DNA of 7,824 nt from Alphaproteobacteria bacterium (GCA_026400595.1 JAPLOT010000463.1:1-7824), one strand, 5' to 3'. Positions 1 to 6,714 are shown, counted from the first letter of the stretch. Numbers and translations: made by a program. The notes: a model not told the origin generated them from the sequence alone.

Positions 1-162
1 GGCCATGCGCCGCGCGATCTCCTGGCGCTGACCGATCTGCAAGTGAGTGAAGTGGCAATTGCCCTTTCGTATGCAACGCACAGTGCTTTCGATCATGCCT
101 TCAGGCGGTGGAGCGGAATGTCTCCGTCAGACTGGCGAACGAAGAACGCAGAGCAAATCTGA
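1..162 (+). CDS. AraC-family transcriptional regulator, C-terminal fragment (5' end outside window)
   Basis: Frame 1 is open from the first base to a TGA at 160-162 and gives 53 residues. They match the second helix-turn-helix of the AraC/XylS DNA-binding domain: VSEVAIALSYATHSAFDHAF, then RRWSGMSPSDWR. These correspond to the family pattern of a recognition helix after a (G/S)Y-x3-S-x-F element, then a FRRW-x-G-xSP-x-xWR ending. Such proteins bind promoter DNA in the cytoplasm and usually activate nearby catabolic or stress genes, with an N-terminal ligand domain that is not visible here. No start codon is in the window, so the gene continues to the left. It converges on the minus-strand SDR gene at 906. 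Whether it controls the steroid-type module is unknown. I am confident of the family but not of the effector or of whether the full gene is intact. Confidence 0.85.
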   Translation, partial: GHAPRDLLALTDLQVSEVAIALSYATHSAFDHAFRRWSGMSPSDWRTKNAEQI

Positions 163-905
163 AGCCAGTGTAACTATTGTCCGGGTTCTGTGGAACCCCA
201 TAGAGACAGTCACGGTCACGACCTGCAAAGGCCAAGAGATTTAGGGATCGGCCGATTTGGAGCTTGGCGCGGCTGCACCACATGGCCGAAGGATTGCGAT
301 CCATTACGCGTACCGCTGGTTTTATTCAAACCGAGGGCGAGAGGACCAACTACAACAGTACGCATCCGCAGAAATTTTAAGTTATTGTAAAGAGGACCTC
401 TTTTCCATGCGTACCAACTCCGTCGAGGTTCGGCCGGAATGAGACGGAAGGCGTTCAGAGGCTGATTTTTGGCTCAGCGCAGTCTCAGAGGTTCGCATGG
501 TCTTGCCAAACCCTTCGGAAATCAAAAGGATTTTCACCAGTCACTGTGGGTGTCCGAGAGTTTGCAACAGGAAACTGGCGGAGGGAAAGTCACTGGGTGC
601 GAACTCTCTCGGCGGGGAGAAGCGAAGTCCTTGGTACGATTGCGGAAACTAGCAATTAGAAGCGTTTACGCAAGGCTACGCTCCTTCCCGCCACGCAGAG
701 ACTGTGTGCTTCAGACGTCATTCGAAACTCCTCTTCTTGTAAATGGTCGAGATGGTCAACCGACATGGCGCACAACGAGATATCCGCAAGATAGGTTCTG
801 TCGATGCGGTCTCCACCCCCGGTGAATTCCCAACCAGAGAAACCTGAACCCATCAGCCCCAAACCCTCATACGCCCGGATCACGGCGGCTATCTACTTGG
901 CGCCA
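163..905. other. Gene-poor stretch between convergent genes
   Basis: About 740 bp between the AraC-type stop and the end of the first SDR gene. Short open frames exist on both strands, for example 469-825 (+, TTG start) and 656-883 (-, GTG start). Their translations show no family motif, and they lack a convincing ribosome-binding site. A short minus-strand frame starting at 721 does have GAGGAG six bases before its ATG, but it runs only 21 codons. Base composition is lower in GC than in the flanking genes, which fits decayed or inserted DNA. I recognise no RNA gene or IS end here. Confidence 0.5.
183..198 (+). terminator. Possible hairpin terminator after the AraC-type gene
   Basis: A perfect 6-bp inverted repeat, GGGTTC-TGTG-GAACCC, with a 4-nt loop begins 21 nt after the AraC stop. 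No T-tract follows, so it is not a classical Rho-independent terminator. It could be a weak terminator or an RNA-protecting stem. Confidence 0.25.
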
Positions 906-1697
906 TCAATACGCGGTAGCGCCACAGTCAGCGATAACAATTGCTCCCGTCATTACCGAGGATGCATCGGAAAGCAGAAAACATGCGACCTCGGCCTGCT
1001 CTTCCGCGGTCTGGTTTCGGTTAAGCGGTCCCTGAATCTTGGAAAGCACCTTTTGGTCAGGATTTGCCCTACGGTAATCCATAACGTCTTTCACCGACTG
1101 GTCATACATCGGCGTCTCCGTAGCGCCAGGCCCATGGAAATTGCAGCGGATACCGAATTGGCCATAGGCTACAGCAATGGATTTGGCGAGTCCCGCAAGA
1201 GCGTGTTTGCTCGTCGCGTATGGCGCCATGGTACCCACCCCCGCGATCCCTGCCATGGAACCGGTAATGAGGATATTGCCGCCCTGGCCCTGCTTCAGGA
1301 AGACTTTCAACTGTTCCCGGCAACAGTAGAACGTCCCTTTAACGTTGATATCGATGGTACTATCCAGCATCGCATCGGTTACGTCATGAGGCATGACCGG
1401 CGCATGGGAGACGCCGGCGTTGTTGTAGGCGAGATCGAGTCCACCGAAGCGATCGACCGTGGCCTGTACCATGTTGGCTACTTCCGCCGGACGGGAGATG
1501 TCAGCCTGGACCCAGTCGCATTCCCCACCACTCGCCACGATCTCGCGCGCGACTGCATCAAGCTTCTCGGGGTCGACAGACGAGATCATCACCTTTGCGC
1601 CCCGCCTTGCAGCAAGCCTGGCTGTTGCGGCACCGATTCCATGGCTACCCCCTGTTATCAGCAGGATCTTTCTATCCAAGCGGTACATGTCACGCAT
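906..1697 (-). CDS. Short-chain dehydrogenase/reductase (SDR), substrate unknown
   Basis: A 263-residue protein, a normal length for a classical SDR. It has the Rossmann cofactor motif TGGSHGIG (residues 15-22), NNAG (92-95) and a complete catalytic tetrad: Asn118, Ser147, Tyr160 and Lys164. The family performs NAD(P)-dependent alcohol/ketone interconversion in the cytoplasm. The residue expected to choose NAD, an Asp at the end of the second strand, is Ser40, so cofactor preference is unclear. The motif after the active site reads HGPGATETPM, with HG replacing the usual small or hydrophobic residues before PG. The start at 1697 is supported by GAGG five bases upstream; Met4 is an alternative. 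It points the same way as the hdhA operon but is separated from it by 320 bp, and a copy of the shared operator lies upstream. A steroid or bile-acid substrate is inferred only from context. Confidence 0.9.
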   Translation of the reverse strand: MRDMYRLDRKILLITGGSHGIGAATARLAARRGAKVMISSVDPEKLDAVAREIVASGGECDWVQADISRPAEVANMVQATVDRFGGLDLAYNNAGVSHAPVMPHDVTDAMLDSTIDINVKGTFYCCREQLKVFLKQGQGGNILITGSMAGIAGVGTMAPYATSKHALAGLAKSIAVAYGQFGIRCNFHGPGATETPMYDQSVKDVMDYRRANPDQKVLSKIQGPLNRNQTAEEQAEVACFLLSDASSVMTGAIVIADCGATAY

Positions 1698-1740
1698 ATT
1701 GGCCTCATCCTTCGTTCCATAAATTGAAATTCAATTGGGG

Positions 1741-1875
1741 CTATGATGCCTGATCAGAGATCGGTTCGCTGAACTGTTCATCACCCTGTTCTTCAGCGAA
1801 TGCGCGCATCGCAGCCCCAAGAGTTCCGAACAACATCATGATTGCGGCACAGCAAGTAAGCTTGAATCTGATCAC
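1741..1875 (-). CDS. Possible small exported peptide upstream of the SDR gene (doubtful)
   Basis: A 44-codon frame from a GTG at 1875 to a TAG ending at 1741, or 61 codons from a TTG at 1926. The first 27 residues resemble a signal peptide: basic start (VIRFK), hydrophobic core around AAIMMLFGTLGAAM, and a cleavage-like AFA before EEQ. Only about 17 acidic, polar residues would remain. An AAAGG lies about 11 bases before the GTG, which is a weak ribosome site. It would sit in the 5' part of any transcript that starts at the operator at 1948-1970 and runs into the SDR gene. It may be a leader ORF, a decayed gene start, or chance. I do not recognise a family. Confidence 0.2.
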   Translation of the reverse strand: MIRFKLTCCAAIMMLFGTLGAAMRAFAEEQGDEQFSEPISDQAS

Positions 1876-1947
1876 CGTGTCTTGCACCTTTGAACATTTT
1901 GATTGAACCAAGCTTGTGACAAGCAAGGAAGGAGTCGGTCAACGTCG

Positions 1948-1970
1948 TTGCGTCCCAGTTTGGGTCACGG
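1948..1970. promoter_or_regulatory. Candidate operator, copy B of a repeated 23-bp inverted repeat
   Basis: TTGCGTCCCA, a 3-bp spacer, then TGGGTCACGG. The two arms agree at 6 of 10 positions, and the whole site matches copy A (6099-6121) at 19 of 23 positions. On the minus strand a TTGACC hexamer (1942-1937) follows after exactly 5 bp, the same spacing as at copy A. The -10 at the expected distance (TCACAA, 1919-1914) is poor, which would fit activator dependence. It lies about 250 bp upstream of the SDR start at 1697. There is no -35-like hexamer on the other side, matching the absence of a divergent gene. Confidence 0.55.
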
Positions 1971-2016
1971 TTAAGACGCGTGACTGACGCAGATATCACG
2001 GGTGAGTTGCGCACCA

Positions 2017-2652
2017 TCACGGCAGCGCAAGCAACTGCCAGCCCTCCACCATCATCTGGACGCCCAGCGCCACCTGCAGCACGCCGAACACAGCGCCGAG
2101 CACCAGCAGCGGAGTCATGCCAATGGACGCCATGAACCAACGCGCAGCGCGCATGCCGATGTAGTCGAGTACAAGGATGAGCACGGCGACGGCAAGCAGC
2201 ACAAGCCGCTCGGCCGCCGACTCGAAGAACGCAACGAAGATGATGAGCACACCCACTGCCCGTGGCGTGACGAGTGCGGGAAAGGCCAGCGGCGTAACCG
2301 CCAGTTGCTGTGGCGAGGCGGGTGTGGCGCCTTGCGATGACGCGGCCACGCCAGCCTGCGGCGAAACGAGAGATAGCAGCGCCGTCAACGTGACGATCAC
2401 CCCGGCGGCCAGGATGAGCGAGCCGTTGCTGATTCCCCAGGCCTTGAGCATGGCCGCACCAAGAAATACGGCCAGCGCCAGTGCGCAGAACGCCAAGAAC
2501 GTGGCACGGCGCGCAACCGACCGGCGTGTTTCATCATCCATCTGCGCCGTCAGCGCCGCGAAGACGGGAATGACGCCGATCGGCCCCATCATATTAAAGA
2601 GCAGCGGAATCAGCTTTGCGGCCATCGGGCCGGTCGTCATGTCGGGTTCCAT
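2017..2652 (-). CDS. MarC-family integral membrane protein
   Basis: A 211-residue, very hydrophobic protein with about six predicted membrane segments, the usual size and build of the MarC (UPF0056) family. Recognisable family signatures are NMMGPIGVIPVF (residues 20-31), corresponding to the DP-x-G-x-x-P-x-F region, and TPLAFPALVTP (120-130), corresponding to the PLAiPllaGP region. An Ala/Ser/Gln-rich loop (about 98-116) separates them. The family's molecular role is not firmly known; it is an inner-membrane protein group once linked to multiple antibiotic resistance. I chose the ATG at 2652 because it overlaps the preceding stop as TGATG, with a G-rich stretch just upstream. An upstream GTG at 2691 would extend it by 13 residues inside the previous gene. 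As last gene of the operon it may help move the pathway's substrate or product, but that is inference. Confidence 0.85.
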   Translation of the reverse strand: MEPDMTTGPMAAKLIPLLFNMMGPIGVIPVFAALTAQMDDETRRSVARRATFLAFCALALAVFLGAAMLKAWGISNGSLILAAGVIVTLTALLSLVSPQAGVAASSQGATPASPQQLAVTPLAFPALVTPRAVGVLIIFVAFFESAAERLVLLAVAVLILVLDYIGMRAARWFMASIGMTPLLVLGAVFGVLQVALGVQMMVEGWQLLALP

Positions 2653-4406
2653 CAGAGCCCCCAGTAGAGACTGAGTTGCAAGGTCGACCACGGCTTGTCG
2701 GCACCAATGTCACGAAGAGCCTCGCCGGGGAGTGCGTAGGAGGCAACGCTCTGGAGATAGAGGTTGCGGTTGATCGCCCAGCGACCGGTGAGCGTAAACT
2801 CTTGCCCCAGCTGGTGGGATGAGAGCGTGCCGATGGCGGGATTGCTTCCGAAGTTGTTGAGTTCCGGCGCGGCAAGACGGTAATAGTCGAATGTGACGTT
2901 GAGTTGCTCGACCGGAACGAGATTGAGTTGGATGCGCTGTGTCGCGAGATTCGAGTTGGTCGTGATCTTGCCGAAGGATACCCCCTGCAGCCAGATCCCG
3001 AGACCGGAGTTCAGCATCGGATCCCAGCGCTCATAGGTTCTGGTGCTGGGATCATCGCCCGAGAATTCCGCGTAACGGAAGGAGATGCTGGGTGTCCATG
3101 GCAACTTGCGGGCGATGTAGCCGATTGTGCCGTAGCCCGCCCAGGCCGACATGGCGTAGTCCGGGTTCCACTGGTGGCCCAGTTCGCCTTCCACAAAGAC
3201 GCCGTCTACAAGGAGGTTTTTCCAAAGCAGATGCGCCGCCGCCACACTCGTACCCTCACGCGGCAAGTCGAGCCCGTATGGGTTGGCGTAGGTTGAATCG
3301 GAGGACGTGATCGTCATCGCGGTCGCATCGAGCGCGACATTATCACTGAAGGCATATTTGGCGTTCGCACCGAGATAGCCCGCATGCGTGTCAGTCTGTG
3401 CAAGCTCACTGGGATCGATGTAGAAGGCATGGAATCCCCAGGGTCCAAAGCGGCCATCGGCCAGCACCGAGAACTGGCTGGCCAGGCGCGGACCGAGATA
3501 GGTGGCCCCGCGGTCGCCGGCATTGACCGAGCCCTTTACCAGGTTGACCAGGAAGCCATCGTTCAGCGTGAAGGTCTGACCGCCCACCGAAAGCTTGGCG
3601 AAGTTCCGCGAGTCGGTGTCGACATAGAGCAGTCCGGCATAGGCCTTCTCGATCTTGTCGAAGTCGCGGGTCTCGTCCGTGTAGATGTCTTGCCCGATCG
3701 ACCATGTCTTCATGCCGGTCAGCGCCCCGAAGGCATAGAGAGGCGCATCTCCCAACTGGCTGGCAAAGCCCGCCCCGAGTTCGAGGCTGCCTTCCGTCCA
3801 CGCCGTCGATGCCCCGGGTAGGTTTCCCGCAAGCGGGTTATACCTGTTGAACAGTTCCGGCTGCCCGAACCAGGCGTTCCCGTCCGAATAGACGCCCAGC
3901 CCTCCCGCCACGATGGCCGTGAGTAGGCTCTTGTCGCTCTTGTAGAGCACGGGGAAGTCGGACAGCTTGCCCCCGTCGCCCGCGAGTACCCCCTGGGGCA
4001 AGGCCTCACCGGTCTGTTTCGGAGCCGCGTCGACAAGCAGCCTGATCCGCACGGCATTGGCACCGAGCGGCAGCAGGTCATAGTCGACCTTGCGGACAGC
4101 GGCTTGCCGTTCGATGCGCGCAATGAGCCGTGTCACCAGAATGAGGTCGAATTTCTCGCCTTGGAGGTCAGCCGCCAGTTTCCTGACATTTGCGAGGGCC
4201 TCGCCGTCACGCGCCTTGTCGCCACTCGAGGTCCTGAGCGTCACGCTCACCGCCTCGATGGGGACGCTCTCACTGTGGCCCGGCTGTGGCAGGTAGTTCG
4301 GCTGGGTGGAGGCTTCCTGGGCAAAGGCCTCCGTGCAAGCCATCGCCATCCCCCCAAGGAGGACGGCGGCCCAACGAAACGACCTCGCCAGGACGCGCTG
4401 TCTCAA
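2652..4406 (-). CDS. Outer-membrane beta-barrel protein with N-terminal POTRA-like domain
   Basis: A 584-residue protein. Residues 1-29 form a clear signal peptide (Arg-rich start, hydrophobic core, AFA before Gln30). Residues about 50-127 have a POTRA-like pattern: strand, helix with a basic/acidic mix, helix, then two closing strands ending in AVRIRLLVDA. The rest (about 155-584) alternates polar and hydrophobic residues with many aromatic and Gly positions (GPWGFHAFYIDP, AGYGTIGYIARKLPW), typical of a large barrel resembling alginate-export-type porins. It ends in SLYWGL, so the last residue is Leu and not the usual Phe. Likely role: a passage across the outer membrane for the operon's substrate or product. 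The start is a TTG at 4406 overlapping the previous stop as TTGA; no in-frame ATG gives a complete signal peptide, so translational coupling seems likely. The barrel and export are confident; the POTRA call and substrate are inference. Confidence 0.8.
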   Translation of the reverse strand: MRQRVLARSFRWAAVLLGGMAMACTEAFAQEASTQPNYLPQPGHSESVPIEAVSVTLRTSSGDKARDGEALANVRKLAADLQGEKFDLILVTRLIARIERQAAVRKVDYDLLPLGANAVRIRLLVDAAPKQTGEALPQGVLAGDGGKLSDFPVLYKSDKSLLTAIVAGGLGVYSDGNAWFGQPELFNRYNPLAGNLPGASTAWTEGSLELGAGFASQLGDAPLYAFGALTGMKTWSIGQDIYTDETRDFDKIEKAYAGLLYVDTDSRNFAKLSVGGQTFTLNDGFLVNLVKGSVNAGDRGATYLGPRLASQFSVLADGRFGPWGFHAFYIDPSELAQTDTHAGYLGANAKYAFSDNVALDATAMTITSSDSTYANPYGLDLPREGTSVAAAHLLWKNLLVDGVFVEGELGHQWNPDYAMSAWAGYGTIGYIARKLPWTPSISFRYAEFSGDDPSTRTYERWDPMLNSGLGIWLQGVSFGKITTNSNLATQRIQLNLVPVEQLNVTFDYYRLAAPELNNFGSNPAIGTLSSHQLGQEFTLTGRWAINRNLYLQSVASYALPGEALRDIGADKPWSTLQLSLYWGL

Positions 4407-5197
4407 GCGCCGAAGAGGCGGACAACGTTTCCGCCGCCATGAACGTTAATGGTCTGCCCGCTCACCCATCCGCTCGCTGGCGAGCACAGCCACAGCATGG
4501 CGTTGGCGACATCCTCGGGTTTGCCGGGGCGGCCAGTGAGGTTGTCCGGGTGGGAGAGACGCTCCTGCATCTCGGGATCGATGCCGGCATCGCCATAACC
4601 GGCCGTCATTACGGTGCCGATCAGCACGTTGTTGACGCGCACCCTCTTGGCCAGCATGTGGGCGATCGACACCATCATCTGGTTCAGAGCGGCCTTTGCC
4701 GTGCCATAGGCCAGAATGTCATAGGCCGGTGCGGCGGAGGACATCGAGCCCGAATTGGTAATGGTCGCATTCTGAGCCTTCAGCAGATGCGGCAGGCAGG
4801 CCATGCTCATGCGGTAGGCGCTGATTGTGTTGAGCTTATAGGAGGCGATGAAGTCGTCCTCCGTGATGGCCGCCGGATCGTCGTGGCGCCCGCCCCAGCC
4901 AACATTGTTGACCAGCGTGGAAACTCCGCCAAAGGCTGTCACGGTGGCGTCGACCACCGCGTTGATGTCGCCCAATGAGGTCACGTCGCACTTGATGCCG
5001 CGGCAGTCGTTGCCCGTATCCTTGGAAATGGTGGCGGCTGTTTCTTTCGCCATGTCGCCATTGAGGTCGGCGATCATCACCTTGGCGCCAACACCCGAAA
5101 GCGTTCTTGCAATCCCGGCGCCGATGTTTTGGGCGCCGCCGGTGATAATGACAGTGTGCCCCGTCATACGGAAGGCTGAGAAAGCGTCAAAGGTCAT
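4403..5197 (-). CDS. SDR oxidoreductase, probable hydroxysteroid-type dehydrogenase
   Basis: A classical SDR of 264 residues. It has TGGAQNIG (19-26) and an Asp44 at the end of the second strand, which favours NAD(H). NNVG (97-100) replaces the usual NNAG. The catalytic set is Asn123, Ser151, Tyr164 and Lys168, with the same Ser-Tyr spacing of 13 as in HdhA. The C-terminus has the LCSPASGWVSGQ block also present in the HdhA-like neighbour, which supports a hydroxysteroid substrate, but the two proteins are clearly different enough to act at different positions or stereochemistries. I preferred the ATG at 5197 because GGAG lies six bases before it. An ATG at 5209 adds METK but has no good ribosome site. 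It is the second gene of the operon, 51-63 bp after hdhA, and its stop overlaps the next start by 4 bp. Confidence 0.9.
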   Translation of the reverse strand: MTFDAFSAFRMTGHTVIITGGAQNIGAGIARTLSGVGAKVMIADLNGDMAKETAATISKDTGNDCRGIKCDVTSLGDINAVVDATVTAFGGVSTLVNNVGWGGRHDDPAAITEDDFIASYKLNTISAYRMSMACLPHLLKAQNATITNSGSMSSAAPAYDILAYGTAKAALNQMMVSIAHMLAKRVRVNNVLIGTVMTAGYGDAGIDPEMQERLSHPDNLTGRPGKPEDVANAMLWLCSPASGWVSGQTINVHGGGNVVRLFGA

Positions 5198-5260
5198 CTT
5201 GGTCTCCATGATGGATCGTGCAACGGGACATGAGTGTCGAATCGAAGGAGAAAATCCTGG

Positions 5261-6028
5261 TCAATCGAGTTCCTGCACGCCGCCGCCTGAGACGGTCAGC
5301 ACCTGGCCACTGACCCAACTCGAGGCCGGCGAACATAGGAAGAGAGCCGCATTTGCGATGTCTTCCGCCTCGCCCAGCCTGCCCAGCGGTGTGTGCTTCA
5401 GCATCGCCTTCTCGATGTCGGGCGTGAGTACGGTGGCGAGTGCGTCCGTCTTGATCGCGCCCGGCGCGATGCAGTTGACGCGGATGCCCATCGGCCCCAA
5501 GTCGAAGGCGATGTTGCGCGTCAGATGGTTCACCGCCGCCTTGGATGACCCGTAGGAGGCCATGCGGATATTTCTGTTCTCACCCGCCATGGAGGAGATG
5601 TTGAGAACAGCACCCCCGCCCGCCGCCTGCATGTGGGTTGCCGCAAGCTGCGTCAGCCGGAACAGCGAGAAAACGTTGAGTTGGTAGGCCCACTCGAAGT
5701 CACTCATGGGCATGTCGAAGGGCTTGGGTCCGCCCCCGCCTGCATTATTGACGAGAATGGTCAGCTTGCCGAAGCTCTTAACGGCAGCGTCAACAGCGGC
5801 GGATAGGTGCTCCTCCTTCGTGACGTTGCACTCAAGCCCGATGGCCTTGCCGCCTCCTCGCTTGATCTCCTCGGCCACAGCCTTGGCACCCTCTGCCTTG
5901 AGGTCGGTCACCACCACGGCAGCGCCTGCCGCCGCGAACAGCAGGGAGATTGCCCGGCCGATACCCGCTGCGGCCCCCGTGACAATGGCAGCCTGCCCTT
6001 CCAGCATGAATCTGTTGGCGATCGACAT
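5261..6028 (-). CDS. hdhA: 7-alpha-hydroxysteroid dehydrogenase (HdhA-like)
   Basis: Length is 255 residues, the same as Escherichia coli HdhA as I remember it, and the diagnostic residues fall at the same numbers: TGAAAGIG (17-24), Asp42 (NAD preference), Asn118, Ser146, Tyr159 and Lys163. Long blocks match from memory, including NNAGGGGPKPFDMPM (94-108), IAPGAI-TDAL, HTP-RLG and the ending LTVSGGGVQEL. HdhA oxidises the 7-alpha hydroxyl of bile acids such as cholate to the 7-keto form with NAD+ in the cytoplasm. The ATG at 6028 has an excellent AAGGAG five bases upstream. It is the first gene of the operon, about 70 bp downstream of operator copy A, and lies divergent to the regulator at 6252. 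The exact position or stereo-specificity in this organism is not proved by sequence; other 7-alpha-hydroxy steroids are possible. Confidence 0.88.
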   Translation of the reverse strand: MSIANRFMLEGQAAIVTGAAAGIGRAISLLFAAAGAAVVVTDLKAEGAKAVAEEIKRGGGKAIGLECNVTKEEHLSAAVDAAVKSFGKLTILVNNAGGGGPKPFDMPMSDFEWAYQLNVFSLFRLTQLAATHMQAAGGGAVLNISSMAGENRNIRMASYGSSKAAVNHLTRNIAFDLGPMGIRVNCIAPGAIKTDALATVLTPDIEKAMLKHTPLGRLGEAEDIANAALFLCSPASSWVSGQVLTVSGGGVQELD

Positions 6029-6064
6029 GCGCTCTCCTTCGAGACATCATTTTGTTGCCGCCGG

Positions 6065-6093
6065 AAAATCCACAAAAGACCTGCTGCAGTAAA
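6065..6093 (-). promoter_or_regulatory. Candidate promoter of the hdhA operon
   Basis: On the minus strand TTTACT (6093-6088) lies 5 bp beyond the operator edge, and a weak -10 GATTTT (6070-6065) follows after 17 bp. A start near 6058 would leave a leader of about 30 nt before the AAGGAG and ATG at 6028. The poor -10 suggests dependence on an activator. This is pattern reading only. Confidence 0.35.
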
Positions 6094-6098
6094 GGAGC

Positions 6099-6121
6099 TT
6101 GCGTCCCATTTTGGGCCACAA
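6099..6121. promoter_or_regulatory. Candidate operator, copy A of a repeated 23-bp inverted repeat
   Basis: TTGCGTCCCA, spacer TTT, then TGGGCCACAA. The arms agree at 8 of 10 positions, and the site matches copy B (1948-1970) at 19 of 23. It lies in the divergent region between hdhA and the winged-HTH gene, with -35-like hexamers exactly 5 bp from both edges: TTTACT on the minus strand and TTGACT on the plus strand. That symmetry suggests one dimeric factor serving both promoters. The factor is unknown; the neighbouring regulator is the first candidate and the AraC-type protein a second. Confidence 0.6.
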
Positions 6122-6126
6122 CCGCC

Positions 6127-6153
6127 TTGACTGTTCACACCGGGACATATGAT
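6127..6153 (+). promoter_or_regulatory. Candidate promoter of the winged-HTH regulator
   Basis: TTGACT (6127-6132) and TATGAT (6148-6153) with a 15-bp spacer, slightly short but close to sigma-70 consensus. Transcription would start near 6160, leaving about 90 nt before the ATG at 6252. This excludes the alternative TTG start at 6153. Operator copy A ends 5 bp before the -35. Confidence 0.45.
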
Positions 6154-6251
6154 TGAGACCACAGGTGTCTCCTGCTTCCGAAGTGACATCGCTGAACGGT
6201 CCGCTAGGATGTTGCGCTGCCGTGCTGCGATCGGGTTTCAGGGGACAAGAT

Positions 6252-6710
6252 ATGGAAGACGAAGTGAAAGCTGCATTTGGAAAAGTCTGGCCAGTTCACG
6301 TGGCGAGCCTGACGCGCTTCCTCATCGAGTGCCGGCAGGTTTTTGACGGTGACCTGGACATGTTCCTCGTTCTTGCCGTGATCGGCGATCGTACCTTTTC
6401 CCAAAGGCACGCGGATCCTGAGATGGACTACGAGGCCTTCCAGTCTCCCGAAAGGCCCCTAACCCAGACGCTCGATATCAACCTGAGGTCCATCGCCGAG
6501 TACAGCGGCATTCCCCGTGAAACTGTGAGACGCAAGATTCTCGAGTTGGAGGAAAGAGGTTGGATCACGCGTATGGAGAACGGAAGCCTGACTGCCACCC
6601 GCAAGGCAACTGCAGACTTGCAGCCACTGACGCAAACAAGCATCGAGTATGTTGCAGGCATGATGGAACTTCTACAACAGGTTCCCACACCCGCTAAAAG
6701 GAAGCGCTAG
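6252..6710 (+). CDS. Small winged helix-turn-helix transcriptional regulator
   Basis: A 152-residue protein. The helix-turn-helix lies at about residues 78-105: LRSIAEYSGIPRETVRRKIL, then ELEERGWI, typical of MarR/GntR-like winged helices, followed by a short wing (RMENGSLTAT). The N-terminal half (V12 to D46), with VASLTRFLIECRQVF and GDLDMFLVLAVIGDR, is helical and probably mediates dimer formation; an acidic and aromatic segment (MDYEAF, 58-63) follows. The ATG at 6252 has AGGGG about eight bases upstream and lies after the predicted promoter, so I preferred it over a TTG at 6153. It is divergent to the hdhA operon and shares the operator region, so it may regulate that operon and itself. 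I resemble it to uncharacterised sphingomonad regulators from memory, without a named homologue. No ligand-binding domain is obvious. Confidence 0.8.
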   Translation: MEDEVKAAFGKVWPVHVASLTRFLIECRQVFDGDLDMFLVLAVIGDRTFSQRHADPEMDYEAFQSPERPLTQTLDINLRSIAEYSGIPRETVRRKILELEERGWITRMENGSLTATRKATADLQPLTQTSIEYVAGMMELLQQVPTPAKRKR

Positions 6711-6714
6711 GCAG

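Noticed and set aside
469..825. 118-codon plus-strand frame in the gene-poor stretch
   Set aside because: TTG start, no ribosome-binding site, irregular composition and no recognisable motif.
804..1727. A 307-codon plus-strand frame across the first SDR gene
   Set aside because: It is antisense to a gene with all SDR motifs, and its translation has no recognisable domain. High-GC codon bias produces such shadows.
4335..4337. Lipobox-like Cys24 in the barrel protein's signal region
   Set aside because: The residues before Cys are A-M-A, lacking the Leu at -3, and AFA before Gln30 is a better signal peptidase I site.
4286..4978. A 230-codon plus-strand frame and similar ones opposite the second SDR and barrel genes
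   Set aside because: They are the antisense of well-supported genes, His/Gly-rich without domain features, and have no good ribosome-binding sites.
6109..6131. Sigma-54 promoter reading of TGGGCCACAACCGCCTTGAC
   Set aside because: The GG and GC elements do not match TGGCAC-N5-TTGC in sequence or spacing; the repeat plus sigma-70-like hexamers explain the region better.
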